Source: Sulfuritalea sp.
GTDB taxonomy: Bacteria; Pseudomonadota; Gammaproteobacteria; Burkholderiales; Rhodocyclaceae
Assembly: GCA_021738105.1 (NCBI GenBank)
Contig: JAIPCS010000019.1
Coordinates: 1-24,722, forward strand
DNA: 24,722 nt
Direction of reading: 5' to 3'
Below the pieces are notes generated by a model. It searched no databases. It was not told the origin of the DNA and saw nothing but the letters and a program-made list of their open reading frames with translations. Positions 16,346 to 22,730 of this stretch are shown here, in pieces. Each line of letters starts with the position of its first letter. The stretch's first letter is position 1. A program made the translations under genes and the position numbers.

Positions 16346-17311
16346 TCAGCCGCGCCGCACACGGCTCACACGGCTCACACTGCGCATGCCGAGCATGACG
16401 CCTATCACCAGCAGGACGATGCCTGCCAGCGTTACCCCACCCGGCGCTTCGCCGCGCCACCAGAAGGCGTAAGCCAGCGCTGCCAGCGTCTCAAAGACGA
16501 TCAACTGCCCCGAGAGCGTTGTCGGCAACAGTTTGCTGGCCCGGTTCCACAGCAGCGTGCCGAGCCAGGAGGACAGCAATCCCAGGGTCAGCATCAGTCC
16601 AATAAACCGGGCCGGGTCGGGTCCCAGGGGCCAGACAAAGCCGGAAGGTGCTTCCTGCAGTGCGCTCACGGCAGCAAAGCCGATCAGTGCCAGTGGCAGC
16701 GTGGCCAGCCCTTGCGCCGTCGCCCAGGTTCCCGAGGCGAGATGCGGCCGGGCTTGCAACCAGCGGGCATTGCGTATCGGATACCAGGTCCAGCATGCCA
16801 CGGCACCGATTGCCAGCGCGCCTCCCAACAAATACTGCTCAAGGCCGCAGCTGGCATCGATACGCATCATCTCCTGGCGGTTGACCAGCAGAATACCGCA
16901 GGCGATCACCAGCAAGGAAGGCAGTAGCCGCCTCCAGGCCAGCGCTTTTTCGCCGAAGTTGGAAGACACCGCAATGACGATGGGCAGGGTGCCGATCAGC
17001 ATCGTCGGAAAGGGTGCGTCGGCAAGCTGGATCGCGGCGGCGAGCAAGCCGTAGTAAAGCAGATTGCCGATCAGCGCGAGTTCAAGGGCGCGCAGCCAAT
17101 CCTGACGATCGAGCTGGCGCAGGCGCGATCCGTCGCGCAACGCCAGCGGCAATGCAATCAGGCCGAAGGCCAGATAGCGACCTACCGAAAGCAGCATTGG
17201 CGGGTAGTCGATCAACATCAGCGGGACCACAAATACCAGGCCCCAGGCCAGCCCGGCGCCGAGTGCGCAGGCGACCCCTTGTACAAGAAAACTCGGGTTC
17301 ATGCGGCACAT
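16346..17311 (-). CDS. EamA/DMT-family transporter
   Basis: About 321 residues with some ten hydrophobic segments in two halves, the layout of EamA (drug/metabolite transporter) permeases. 'GLAWGLVFVVP' opens the first half and 'WTWYPIRNARW' lies in the middle. The last segment holds 'FWWRGEAPGGVTLAGIVLLVIGVMLG', typical of EamA C-terminal halves. Substrate unknown. The ATG at 17311 was chosen because AGGTGG lies just upstream; 17302 is an alternative. The C-terminal codons contain a small tandem repeat (CGGCTCACA twice). Confidence 0.85.
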   Translation of the reverse strand: MCRMNPSFLVQGVACALGAGLAWGLVFVVPLMLIDYPPMLLSVGRYLAFGLIALPLALRDGSRLRQLDRQDWLRALELALIGNLLYYGLLAAAIQLADAPFPTMLIGTLPIVIAVSSNFGEKALAWRRLLPSLLVIACGILLVNRQEMMRIDASCGLEQYLLGGALAIGAVACWTWYPIRNARWLQARPHLASGTWATAQGLATLPLALIGFAAVSALQEAPSGFVWPLGPDPARFIGLMLTLGLLSSWLGTLLWNRASKLLPTTLSGQLIVFETLAALAYAFWWRGEAPGGVTLAGIVLLVIGVMLGMRSVSRVSRVRRG

Positions 17312-17415
17312 TACCACCTGATTCCAGGCGCCCAGTATGGTCTGCTGCGAACGAATGGCTCACAGCGATCGTAACGACCCACATTGGGCTGACGTATATG
17401 GAATCGGGAGTGTCT

Positions 17416-18300
17416 TCAGCCCGGCCAACCCAGTCGCCGCGCACGGTCGATGAGTCGCTGCGCGTTGCGGTAGGTTGGCACTTCCACCCACAGGCCGTCA
17501 ACCAGCGCCCGTTCTTCGCCGCGCGACCGCGCCGCCTCGAAGCCGGCAACCATCGCCGTGGCGCGACGCAATTCATCTTCGCTGGGGGTTAGCGCCACGT
17601 TCAGCGGCTGTGCGTGATCGGGCCGCACCAGCGATTTGCAGCGGTAGCCCAGGCGGCGCGCGTAACCCGCCTCGCGCACGGCGCCCTCGACATCGCTGAA
17701 GGTGTAAGGCGCGTCAATCGGTTCAATCGCGGCAGCCCGGCATTCGAGTACAAAGCGCCGTCGCGCATGGTCCAGTTCCACCGCGTCGGGCTGGCGCTCG
17801 GCGCAGAGATCGGCGGCCAGATCTTCGGCGCCGAGCAAGGCGGCGCGAATGCGCGAACTGCCGCCGGCAATCGTGCGCACATCCACCACGCCCAGTGCGG
17901 TCTCGCATACCGGCAGAATTTCCGTGGTGCCCAGCTTGATTCTCAGCGTCTCTTCCCAATGCGTCAGCGCCGCATGCAGCGCCTGCATCTGTGCCGCGCT
18001 GCTCGCCATCGGGTAGGCGACGATATCGGGGCGGGCCGGCATGGCGGCGGCCAGATCAACGGGGCCATCGGCATCCAGCGCGTTGATGCGTACCGCGACA
18101 ATCCGCCCGGCATCGCGCCAGCCTTGCAGCAGGCCTGGCAGACCGCGTCGCGCTTCTTCACGACGTGCCGGAGGCGTGAAGTCTTCGAGATCGACGATCA
18201 GAACATCTGCGCCACTGCCCTGCATCGCCTCGTGCGCATCGGCATTGGCACCGGGGCCGAACAGCCAGGTGCGTCTTAGATCGGGGTCGGGTATGGGCAT
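17416..18300 (-). CDS. HpcH/HpaI aldolase / citrate lyase (CitE-like) family protein
   Basis: 294 residues from the chosen ATG. CitE-like features in order: 'RRTWLFGPGAN', 'GADVLIVDLEDFTPP' (phosphate and metal region), 'VRINALDADG' (substrate-binding Arg), 'PVCETALGVV' (metal-binding Glu) and 'ALLGAEDLAADL'. Family members cleave or form C-C bonds of acyl-CoA thioesters such as citramalyl-CoA or malyl-CoA. No citrate lyase alpha or gamma subunit is adjacent, so a stand-alone lyase or thioesterase role is likelier than citrate lyase itself. An upstream start at 18372 would add 24 residues without family character and was not chosen. Confidence 0.85.
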   Translation of the reverse strand: MPIPDPDLRRTWLFGPGANADAHEAMQGSGADVLIVDLEDFTPPARREEARRGLPGLLQGWRDAGRIVAVRINALDADGPVDLAAAMPARPDIVAYPMASSAAQMQALHAALTHWEETLRIKLGTTEILPVCETALGVVDVRTIAGGSSRIRAALLGAEDLAADLCAERQPDAVELDHARRRFVLECRAAAIEPIDAPYTFSDVEGAVREAGYARRLGYRCKSLVRPDHAQPLNVALTPSEDELRRATAMVAGFEAARSRGEERALVDGLWVEVPTYRNAQRLIDRARRLGWPG

Positions 18301-18436
18301 GGGGTATCGATTCGATAAAGAGAGGGACGGATTAGTGCACGGCCAATGATACTCAAGCTGGAGATGGGTCAATAGTCAGTTGTGGGATGCAACTCGATCT
18401 TGCGCCATCAATCCGTTGGCAAAGCGCGGCGGGGCA

Positions 18437-18566
18437 GAAAAGTCGGCGATGGCGATACGGCGATGGGAGAAACTCTTCGCTTGGCGGCTCTCGATTCGTA
18501 TCTGAGGCAGGCTCATCCATTCCCTGCTGCGAAAATGCACCGCCGTATCGCCATCGCCGACTTTTC
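18437..18566. repeat. Perfect 26-bp inverted pair of the dispersed repeat
   Basis: 18437-18462 and 18541-18566 are exact reverse complements over 26 bp. Each is a copy of the dispersed repeat first seen at 3119-3143. A third, diverged copy lies at 18619-18643. This is part of the roughly 0.68-kb stretch 18301-18979, which holds repeats but no supported gene. Confidence 0.8.
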
Positions 18567-18576
18567 ACGTCCCGTC

Positions 18577-18596
18577 ATTCCGGTGGCAGCCGGAAT
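18577..18596. repeat. REP-like hairpin
   Basis: ATTCCGG / CCGGAAT with a 6-nt loop, preceded by GTC and followed by CCAGG. This wording (GTCATTCC...GGAATCCAG) is a common extragenic palindrome in proteobacteria. Confidence 0.6.
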
Positions 18597-18688
18597 CCAG
18601 GGTTTTATTGAAAACTTCGCCGCATCGCCAGCGCCGACTTTTCGACCGTGCCCTCAACAAATATGCCGGGACTCGCCCCGGCGGGCGA

Positions 18689-18720
18689 GTTACTTTCTTG
18701 TTGCACGACGAGAAAGTAAC
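18689..18720. repeat. Inverted repeat at the head of the long dispersed repeat
   Basis: GTTACTTTCT and AGAAAGTAAC form a perfect 10-bp stem with a 12-nt loop. This lies just left of the 123-bp repeat copy and seems to be part of the same dispersed family, which in many proteobacteria carries a similar 'ACTTTCTT...AAGAAAGTAACC' segment. The matching part is not visible beside the right-hand copy. Confidence 0.6.
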
Positions 18721-18757
18721 CAAAGAAACGTGCCCACCTCCCCGGCCCTTCGGGCTG

Positions 18758-18880
18758 CCCTCGCTGCGAAAGGCCCGCCGGGCCGGTCGCTAAACTAGCC
18801 GGCCAAAAACCGGCCGTCGTCGGACAACGCGACCGGACAACTCCCGGCGAACCTTTCTCGCTCGGCGGCTCAGAGGGGGA
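18758..18880 (+). repeat. 123-bp dispersed repeat, left copy
   Basis: Near-identical (a few substitutions) to the reverse complement of 24512-24634. Includes an internal stem CCGGC...GCCGG around CCAAAAA. The two copies lie in inverted orientation around the entire cassette array. Translated shadows end in the same '...RRARKVRRE-SGRVVRRRPVFGRLV' tail and should not be called genes. Confidence 0.9.
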
Positions 18881-18979
18881 GAAAAACCGCCGCGCTTGTG
18901 AGATCGCGACGAAAAAAATCCGAAGCTGACCCCAATAATTCTGTGGGAGTGGGGTTGGCTGTCGGCTTGGGCGCCCGGT

Positions 18980-19408
18980 TCATTGACGCTCCCAGGGTTC
19001 AACCTCACCTGTTCGCACGATAAACACCGGATGCGGCTCCGGTACTTCAACAGCCAGCCACTTCCGATAAAGCGCAGGGTTTCGCTCTTTCAGCTTGGCG
19101 CGGAGATGCGCCCATTCATACGCGATCTGTCCGGACGTGACAGCTAGCGTCACCGCTTTCCGTGTGGGCTTGATTTTGCTTTTGTCGAAAGCGTACCCGC
19201 GCAACTCGGCCTCGGCATGGATTGCTTTTAGATACCGCGAAATGGCCGCGAGTGGCGCCGAGTGGTTCTTGAAGCGGTCCAACTGCGGGTGATTGCGATA
19301 ACCCCGTGTTTCGCCGCGCAGAACCGCCTGAGCCAGAAGGGTTTCCCGCCACAGCGCGACCAGGCCTTGGGGATCGAGATACTTGGGATGCAATGACCAG
19401 AGGCGCAT
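18980..19408 (-). CDS. Pyrimidine-dimer DNA glycosylase / endonuclease V family protein
   Basis: 142 residues beginning 'MRLWSLHPKYLDPQGLVALW' and containing 'RGYRNHPQLDRFK', the hallmark blocks of the Pyr_excise family related to T4 endonuclease V. These enzymes cut the glycosidic bond at UV-induced cyclobutane dimers and then the backbone. The protein is full length. It is the last gene of the minus-strand array, lies just downstream of a decayed attC and has no recognisable attC of its own. It may be the distal end of the array or a host gene that borders it. Confidence 0.85.
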   Translation of the reverse strand: MRLWSLHPKYLDPQGLVALWRETLLAQAVLRGETRGYRNHPQLDRFKNHSAPLAAISRYLKAIHAEAELRGYAFDKSKIKPTRKAVTLAVTSGQIAYEWAHLRAKLKERNPALYRKWLAVEVPEPHPVFIVRTGEVEPWERQ

Positions 19409-19426
19409 GTCTTATGTCTCTCTACA

Positions 19427-19506
19427 TTTGAAATCACAGGTGCGGCGCGGCTTCATCGTGCAGTGTTCAGCGACCGAAGGGAATGGGGGCGACCGGCGGA
19501 TTGGGC
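19427..19506 (-). other. Decayed attC site
   Basis: The central stem region matches the good attC at 21350-21436 at most positions (for example TCGCCCCC-TTCCCTTCGGTC). The R'' box reads GCCCAAT instead of a xCTAAC-type core, and no GTT core remains at the other end. It should be a poor recombination substrate. Confidence 0.7.
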
Positions 19507-19741
19507 TGTACCACTATACGCAGCGAGTTCCTGCAAAACCTCGGGATGACGCTCGGCGACCCGGAATAGGGTCTTTGCCGCGCCGGATGGTTCGCGGCGA
19601 CCTTGTTCCCAGTCCTGGAGCGTGCGCACAGAAACACCAAGCAGTGCGGCGAAGGCGGTCTGAGACAGTCCCGACACCAGGCGGGCGCTAGCAATTGCCG
19701 AAATCTCCGGGCGATGTACGCGCGCGGATACCGGCCTTCAT
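19453..19741 (-). pseudogene. Broken Xre/HTH antitoxin-like regulator
   Basis: The main frame encodes 'GLSQTAFAALLGVSVRTLQDWEQGRREPSGAAKTLFRVAERHPEVL', a full helix-turn-helix of the HigA/NadS antitoxin type. The expected N-terminal part ('LLTSVREMKAGIRAR') is in another frame just upstream (around 19718-19760), so a one-base frameshift lies near 19718. No proper start codon precedes the main frame, only a GTG at 19677. At the other end the frame runs through the decayed attC, adding about 20 residues, apparently because the usual TAA in the R'' box became CAA. No toxin partner is visible. Confidence 0.65.
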
Positions 19742-19753
19742 TTCGCGCACCGA

Positions 19754-19835
19754 CGTTAACAGTTCAAGATCAGAGGCGCTGCGCGGCTTTATGGTGCAGC
19801 GTCCTCTGGAACGCCCGATTCGGCCACATACCTAT
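19754..19835 (-). other. attC remnant downstream of brnA
   Basis: Minus-strand GGACGCTGC...ATAAAGCCGCGCAGCGCC matches the centre of the attC sites at 22.7 and 23.8 kb. The flanking R and L boxes are diverged. It follows the brnA stop codon directly, as an attC would. Confidence 0.6.
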
Positions 19836-20131
19836 GCGCTGCGGGAATGGCGCGCTACGTACTTACGCAGCACACCATCCATGCGAGTTTGCCAACCTTC
19901 GCCCGTGGACTTGAAGTAGGCAACGACCTCTGGGCTGTAGCGCACCGACACCAGCAGCTTCTTGTTTTCGGACTTTGGTCGCCCACGCAACGATCGCAAG
20001 GGAACCATAGCCTTCAGCTGCGCAGGTGTGAGCGGCCGTGCATCAGGATCGCTTTTGGCTGCTGCAGTAATGGCCTTGTCTTCAGCCGCGGTAGGCATGC
20101 GAACGGCAGGTCGTTTAGAAACTTTCGACAT
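19832..20131 (-). CDS. brnA: BrnA-family antitoxin
   Basis: 99 residues. The pattern 'MPTAAEDKAITAAAKSDPDARPLTPAQLKAM' and the ending 'GRPKSENKKLLVSVRYSPEVVAYFKSTGEGWQTRMDGVLRKYV' are those of BrnA: a disordered N-terminal part that neutralises BrnT and a C-terminal ribbon-helix-helix that binds DNA. It overlaps the end of brnT by 17 bases, the normal order toxin then antitoxin. BrnA usually represses its own operon. It is followed by an attC remnant, so the pair was probably acquired as a cassette. Confidence 0.9.
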   Translation of the reverse strand: MSKVSKRPAVRMPTAAEDKAITAAAKSDPDARPLTPAQLKAMVPLRSLRGRPKSENKKLLVSVRYSPEVVAYFKSTGEGWQTRMDGVLRKYVARHSRSA

Positions 20132-20384
20132 AGTGCTTTACCTCCCGACGGTTGGCGCGGCGAAGGCTGATGATCCTTCGCACATCACCACGATCTACAA
20201 ATGCCACGTAGTACAGGATTTCGGTATTTGGAGCGAGCGCGATCATCCGCATCTCGTTGTATTCAATCCGTTCATCAACCCACACCAGCGCGGCTTCCCA
20301 ATCGAGTTCGACGGCCATGAGCAGGGACACGCCGTGCTTTGCTTGGTTTGCCTCATCCTTGGCTGGATCGAACTAAATACGCAT
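20115..20384 (-). pseudogene. brnT: BrnT-family toxin with in-frame amber codon at position 4
   Basis: Read from the ATG at 20384 the sequence is M-R-I-stop-F-D-P-A-K-D-E-A-N-Q-A-K-H-G-V, then the rest of a normal BrnT ending 'VRRIISLRRANRREVKHYVE' (89 codons in all). Codon 4 (20375-20373) is TAG where a GAG or CAG is expected. BrnT is a ribonuclease of the RelE fold; its N-terminal F-D-P-x-K strand is part of the fold. A shortened product could start only at the GTG at 20330, without a visible ribosome binding site. Possibilities are an inactivated toxin, a sequencing error, or amber suppression. Confidence 0.8.
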
Positions 20385-20389
20385 GCATT

Positions 20390-20418
20390 ACTGTAGCTAC
20401 ACTAATTGCGATTGTCAA
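20390..20418 (-). promoter_or_regulatory. Sigma-70 promoter and palindromic operator of brnTA
   Basis: Minus strand: perfect -35 TTGACA, 17-bp spacer, -10 TACAGT. The -10 box overlaps the perfect palindrome TGTAGCTACA (20392-20401), a good candidate operator for BrnA. The -10 box ends 5 nt before the brnT ATG, so the transcript would be nearly leaderless. Confidence 0.7.
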
Positions 20419-20468
20419 ACGGGCGGTGGTGCGCGCTTCTATGGGGCCCAACGAAGTTGTACTGACCT

Positions 20469-20524
20469 AAAACTCGGCGCTGGTAATACGACGATCGGAA
20501 AAACTCGGCGCTGGTGACACGGCG
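20469..20524 (-). repeat. Two tandem copies of the dispersed ~25-nt repeat
   Basis: 20469-20493 and 20499-20524 both begin AAAACTCGGCGCTGGT and repeat with a 31-bp period. They belong to the family at 3119, 18437, 18541 and 18619. The gap 20400-20600 holds these and a hairpin, but no gene that can be supported. Confidence 0.7.
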
Positions 20525-20551
20525 ACTGAATCAACATGAAGCTGAAATGAC

Positions 20552-20579
20552 GAATGGCGCGATGGAAATCGCGCCATTC
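20552..20579. repeat. Perfect 11-bp hairpin
   Basis: GAATGGCGCGA and TCGCGCCATTC enclose a 6-nt loop. No T-run follows on either strand. It lies left of the MITE-type terminus and could be part of that element's remnant. Confidence 0.6.
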
Positions 20580-20603
20580 AGAGGATGCTTTGCAACTCGA
20601 AAA

Positions 20604-20622
20604 GGGGTTTTTCTACAGCTTC
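20604..20622. mobile_element. Terminus of a MITE-like element at the attC4 core
   Basis: GGGGTTTTTCTACAGCTTC matches the right terminus of the 158-bp element at 23719-23737 at 17 of 19 positions and, like it, abuts the AAC triplet of an attC R' core. A matching second end was not found in 20400-20600, so it is a remnant or a diverged copy. Confidence 0.65.
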
Positions 20623-20684
20623 AACGTAGAGGTCATCGGCGGAACGCCGCAGGCGCGGAGTCCGGTGGACCGCCGGGTTGAGGG
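20623..20684 (-). other. attC site 4 (after the 213-residue membrane protein)
   Basis: Minus strand: R'' CCCTCAAC directly after the gene stop, then an imperfect palindrome, L'-type GATGACC, spacer TCTAC and the core GTT. About 62 bp, shorter than the others. R'' pairs in seven of eight bases with the core GTTGGGGG that opens this cassette at 21349-21356. Confidence 0.8.
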
Positions 20685-21326
20685 TTAGTCGCCATGGGAC
20701 TTGGATTGCCTGGAAAAATGTTGCGCGGTGTCGCCGACAAAATTGATGAGGCTTTGCTTTGTTTCCTCGTAAAGATTCAGATAGTAGGAACCGGATATGT
20801 CATCTGCGGTGAGGTTGTTGATAACAGTAGACATGTAGTTGAAGTCAGCAAAACTCCGGTCAACGGTGTTTTTGACAAAGACGTGATAACCGTTGTTTTC
20901 GTCGAACTCCTCAACAAGTGGAAGACAGAGCGCGGCATTGATGTTTGCTGTAGCGGTGTAATACCACAAGCAAATGTAGCAATTGATGATTTCCCGCCGT
21001 GCAGCGGCGCCAGAGGTGTCTTGGGTAGGAACTTTGAACTGCAAAAAGATAGCAGGCAATTCTTTGAGCGCTGTGGACAGAGCACTGGCTACTTGGGAAG
21101 TGCCGTCTTCCCGGTGTGTCGTTGCATATTTTGTGAGTCTGTCCAGAGTTCGCCCGTTGATGGACTGCAAAGTCTCGACTTGCGCCTTGATGGCGGCAAG
21201 GGCAGTTTCGACGCGAGATTCGGTATTTTTCCCTTGCGAGTAGAAGTGGACTGCTTGCCAGATAGCAACAACGGCGAGAATGATTGAAGCGATGCTGGCG
21301 GCAACGCTGAAAGTGTTAGCGTCCAT
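20685..21326 (-). CDS. Cassette protein: N-terminally anchored membrane protein of unknown function
   Basis: 213 residues from an ATG with GGAGA 5-6 nt upstream; an upstream extension would run back into attC3 and was rejected. A transmembrane helix lies at about residues 7-29. A predicted coiled coil follows ('ESRVETALAAIKAQVETLQSINGRTLDRL'). The globular C-terminal part (about 80-213) is rich in aromatic residues, with 'CYICLWYYTATANINAALCLPLVEEF'. Probably an inner-membrane protein with a cytoplasmic or periplasmic domain. No family recognised. Sole gene of its cassette, between attC3 and attC4. Confidence 0.75.
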   Translation of the reverse strand: MDANTFSVAASIASIILAVVAIWQAVHFYSQGKNTESRVETALAAIKAQVETLQSINGRTLDRLTKYATTHREDGTSQVASALSTALKELPAIFLQFKVPTQDTSGAAARREIINCYICLWYYTATANINAALCLPLVEEFDENNGYHVFVKNTVDRSFADFNYMSTVINNLTADDISGSYYLNLYEETKQSLINFVGDTAQHFSRQSKSHGD

Positions 21327-21349
21327 ATGCTCTCCAGATGTTGTTAAAC

Positions 21350-21436
21350 CCCCAACGTAGAGGTGGCCAGCGCTGCGCGGCTTCATCGTGCAGCGTTCAG
21401 TGACCGAAGGGAACGGGGGCGACTGACGGGTTATGC
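21350..21436 (-). other. attC site 3 (after the nucleotidyltransferase gene)
   Basis: Minus strand: R'' GCATAAC, whose TAA is the stop codon of the preceding gene, then AGTCGCCC, a central stem with GCCGCGCAGC, L' GGCCACC, spacer TCTAC and core GTTGGGG. About 87 bp. R'' is nearly the complement of the core GTTATAC that opens this cassette at 22642-22648. Confidence 0.88.
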
Positions 21437-21859
21437 TACTCCACGATATTGGCAATGGTGTTGGCCAGTCAAATAGATAAGATGAGAATTATTCAGCGCC
21501 ATGAAGTCCGGGTCAGGGACGTTGTCATCAAGAACCACAAAATCATACCGTTTAGAACTGGAATATCGTGTGATGCCTCCGCCACCGCCATAAGATAACG
21601 CCAAGGCGTTCTGATCTAACTCAAAGTGCCACTTATGCCCGTCTACCGCGTCTTGGATATGAGCAACTGAGCATGATCGCGTGAATAGCGCTAGATCAAT
21701 GTCATGCGCCTCAGCCAGTGATCGCTTTGCGCAGGAGCCGAATAGGGCGACTCTGACTAACTCATCCCCAAGGAGTCGATGCAGCTGTAATACGTCTTCA
21801 AGGATGCGTGGATCTAATGTTTTTGTTAGATTGTTCAATTGTGGGATAGCTTTTGCCAT
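21431..21859 (-). CDS. Minimal nucleotidyltransferase-fold protein (cassette gene)
   Basis: 142 residues from an ATG with GGAG 6 nt upstream; the longer open frame (to 21976) lacks such a site. 'ALFGSCAKRSLAEAHDIDLALF' carries the Pol-beta nucleotidyltransferase signature G-S-x10-D-x-D (Gly41, Ser42, Asp53, Asp55). A possible third acidic residue lies at 'RYDFVVLDD' (Asp106). Length and motif recall MNT proteins, which act as antitoxins that AMPylate HEPN toxins. It is too small for a typical CBASS cyclase. It overlaps the upstream gene by 62 bases in another frame, so the two are translationally linked and share one cassette. Its partner is not a HEPN protein as far as can be seen. Confidence 0.75.
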   Translation of the reverse strand: MAKAIPQLNNLTKTLDPRILEDVLQLHRLLGDELVRVALFGSCAKRSLAEAHDIDLALFTRSCSVAHIQDAVDGHKWHFELDQNALALSYGGGGGITRYSSSKRYDFVVLDDNVPDPDFMALNNSHLIYLTGQHHCQYRGVA

Positions 21860-22601
21860 TGTGATCTCCAGGAAGTTGCGCATAGACATAGTTGCCAGAT
21901 ACGCCGATAAGCACTCCGCCCAAAAAGGACCCAACAAGTTGTGTTGCTTTAGCAAAAATTCGTGAACCAGATTCAATCTGAATTAGCGGCGAAAAGACTT
22001 GTCTTGCGCGTAGGCCGTCAGGCTTCGTAATTTCGACTTCGGTGCCAGACGTCGGATTGGACAATTGCCTTGGCCACGCTTGAACGATGGTGCCGTTTGA
22101 TGCTTTAAATCGCATCGCAAATGCGGCGACTGGGCACGAGTACCCAAGGTCATATCGAAATAGGAACTTCTTAAAGAAAAGTACCCTTTCCATGACTAGG
22201 AGCTTGTCCTCCTTTTCGTGTCCTGATGTTTCAAGTTCAACTACAAGCGCTAATTGTGTACCGATAGGATACCTCTTTCGGAGGTCGATCCAATGGACAA
22301 GATTTGACCTTTCATCGAGAAATGTCTCATACCCATAACCATTCTGGTCGCCCTTGGCGTGCAATATCTTTCCTCCAGGGCACCCGGTGACTTCCCACCA
22401 CCAATCATCACCTTCGTGTGCATCGCGAACCTTGCTAAGAGAGTATGACTTCGTCCAGGTGGCAATCCTTGTCTTCGTATCAAACTGAATTGATATGCGT
22501 AGATCATCTATCTCAAAACTACTCTTGTCGCTAGTAGGAAGCATCGACGCCGGGGAAAATAGTTCCCGAAACTTGGAATTGGACAATCGTTGATAGTTCA
22601 T
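21798..22601 (-). CDS. Cassette protein with C-terminal membrane segment, unknown function
   Basis: 267 residues, family not recognised. Residues 1-205 look like a beta-rich soluble domain with many Trp and Tyr ('HEGDDWWWEVTGCPGGK', 'GYGYETFLDERSNLVHWIDL', 'VFFKKFLFRYDLGYSCPVAAFAMRF'). A hydrophobic, Gly-rich segment near residues 222-242 ('TQLVGSFLGGVLIGVSGNYV') should span the membrane, followed by a short polar tail. An AAGG-type site precedes the ATG. It overlaps the nucleotidyltransferase gene by 62 bases. The pairing of a membrane-anchored sensor-like domain with a nucleotidyltransferase is unfamiliar to me. Confidence 0.7.
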   Translation of the reverse strand: MNYQRLSNSKFRELFSPASMLPTSDKSSFEIDDLRISIQFDTKTRIATWTKSYSLSKVRDAHEGDDWWWEVTGCPGGKILHAKGDQNGYGYETFLDERSNLVHWIDLRKRYPIGTQLALVVELETSGHEKEDKLLVMERVLFFKKFLFRYDLGYSCPVAAFAMRFKASNGTIVQAWPRQLSNPTSGTEVEITKPDGLRARQVFSPLIQIESGSRIFAKATQLVGSFLGGVLIGVSGNYVYAQLPGDHNGKSYPTIEQSNKNIRSTHP

Positions 22602-22641
22602 TACCTTGCCTTGCTAGAGGACACTGGTGAGATGAAAAGAC

Positions 22642-22730
22642 GTATAACGTGGAGCTGACCGGCGCTGCGCGGCTTTATCGCGCAGCGTCCAGCGGCCGAA
22701 GGGAGCGAGGTCGAGCGAAAGGTTAGAACG
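22642..22730 (-). other. attC site 2 (after the TIR gene)
   Basis: Minus strand: R'' CGTTCTAAC, whose TAA is the stop codon of the TIR gene, L'' GCTCGACC, a central stem around GCTGCGCGATAAAGCCGCGCAGC, L' GGTCAGC, spacer TCCAC and core GTTATAC. About 89 bp. L'' differs from the complement of L' by one extra C, the extrahelical base known in attC sites. R'' is the exact complement of GTTAGAACG at 23571-23579, which opens this cassette. Confidence 0.93.

Noticed and set aside
16360..16382. Tandem CGGCTCACA near the end of the transporter gene
   Set aside because: Only two full units inside coding sequence; ordinary slippage.
18382..18980. Several short open frames in the repeat-rich gap
   Set aside because: All consist of dispersed-repeat sequence; none has a ribosome binding site or family character.
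18437..20524. Spaced repeats considered as a CRISPR array
   Set aside because: Copies are few, in both orientations, with irregular spacing, and no cas gene is present.
21431..22601. Reading the two-gene cassette as a CBASS operon
   Set aside because: The nucleotidyltransferase has only about 142 residues and lacks the helical half of CD-NTases. The partner does not resemble a known CBASS effector. Kept only as an unclassified pair.
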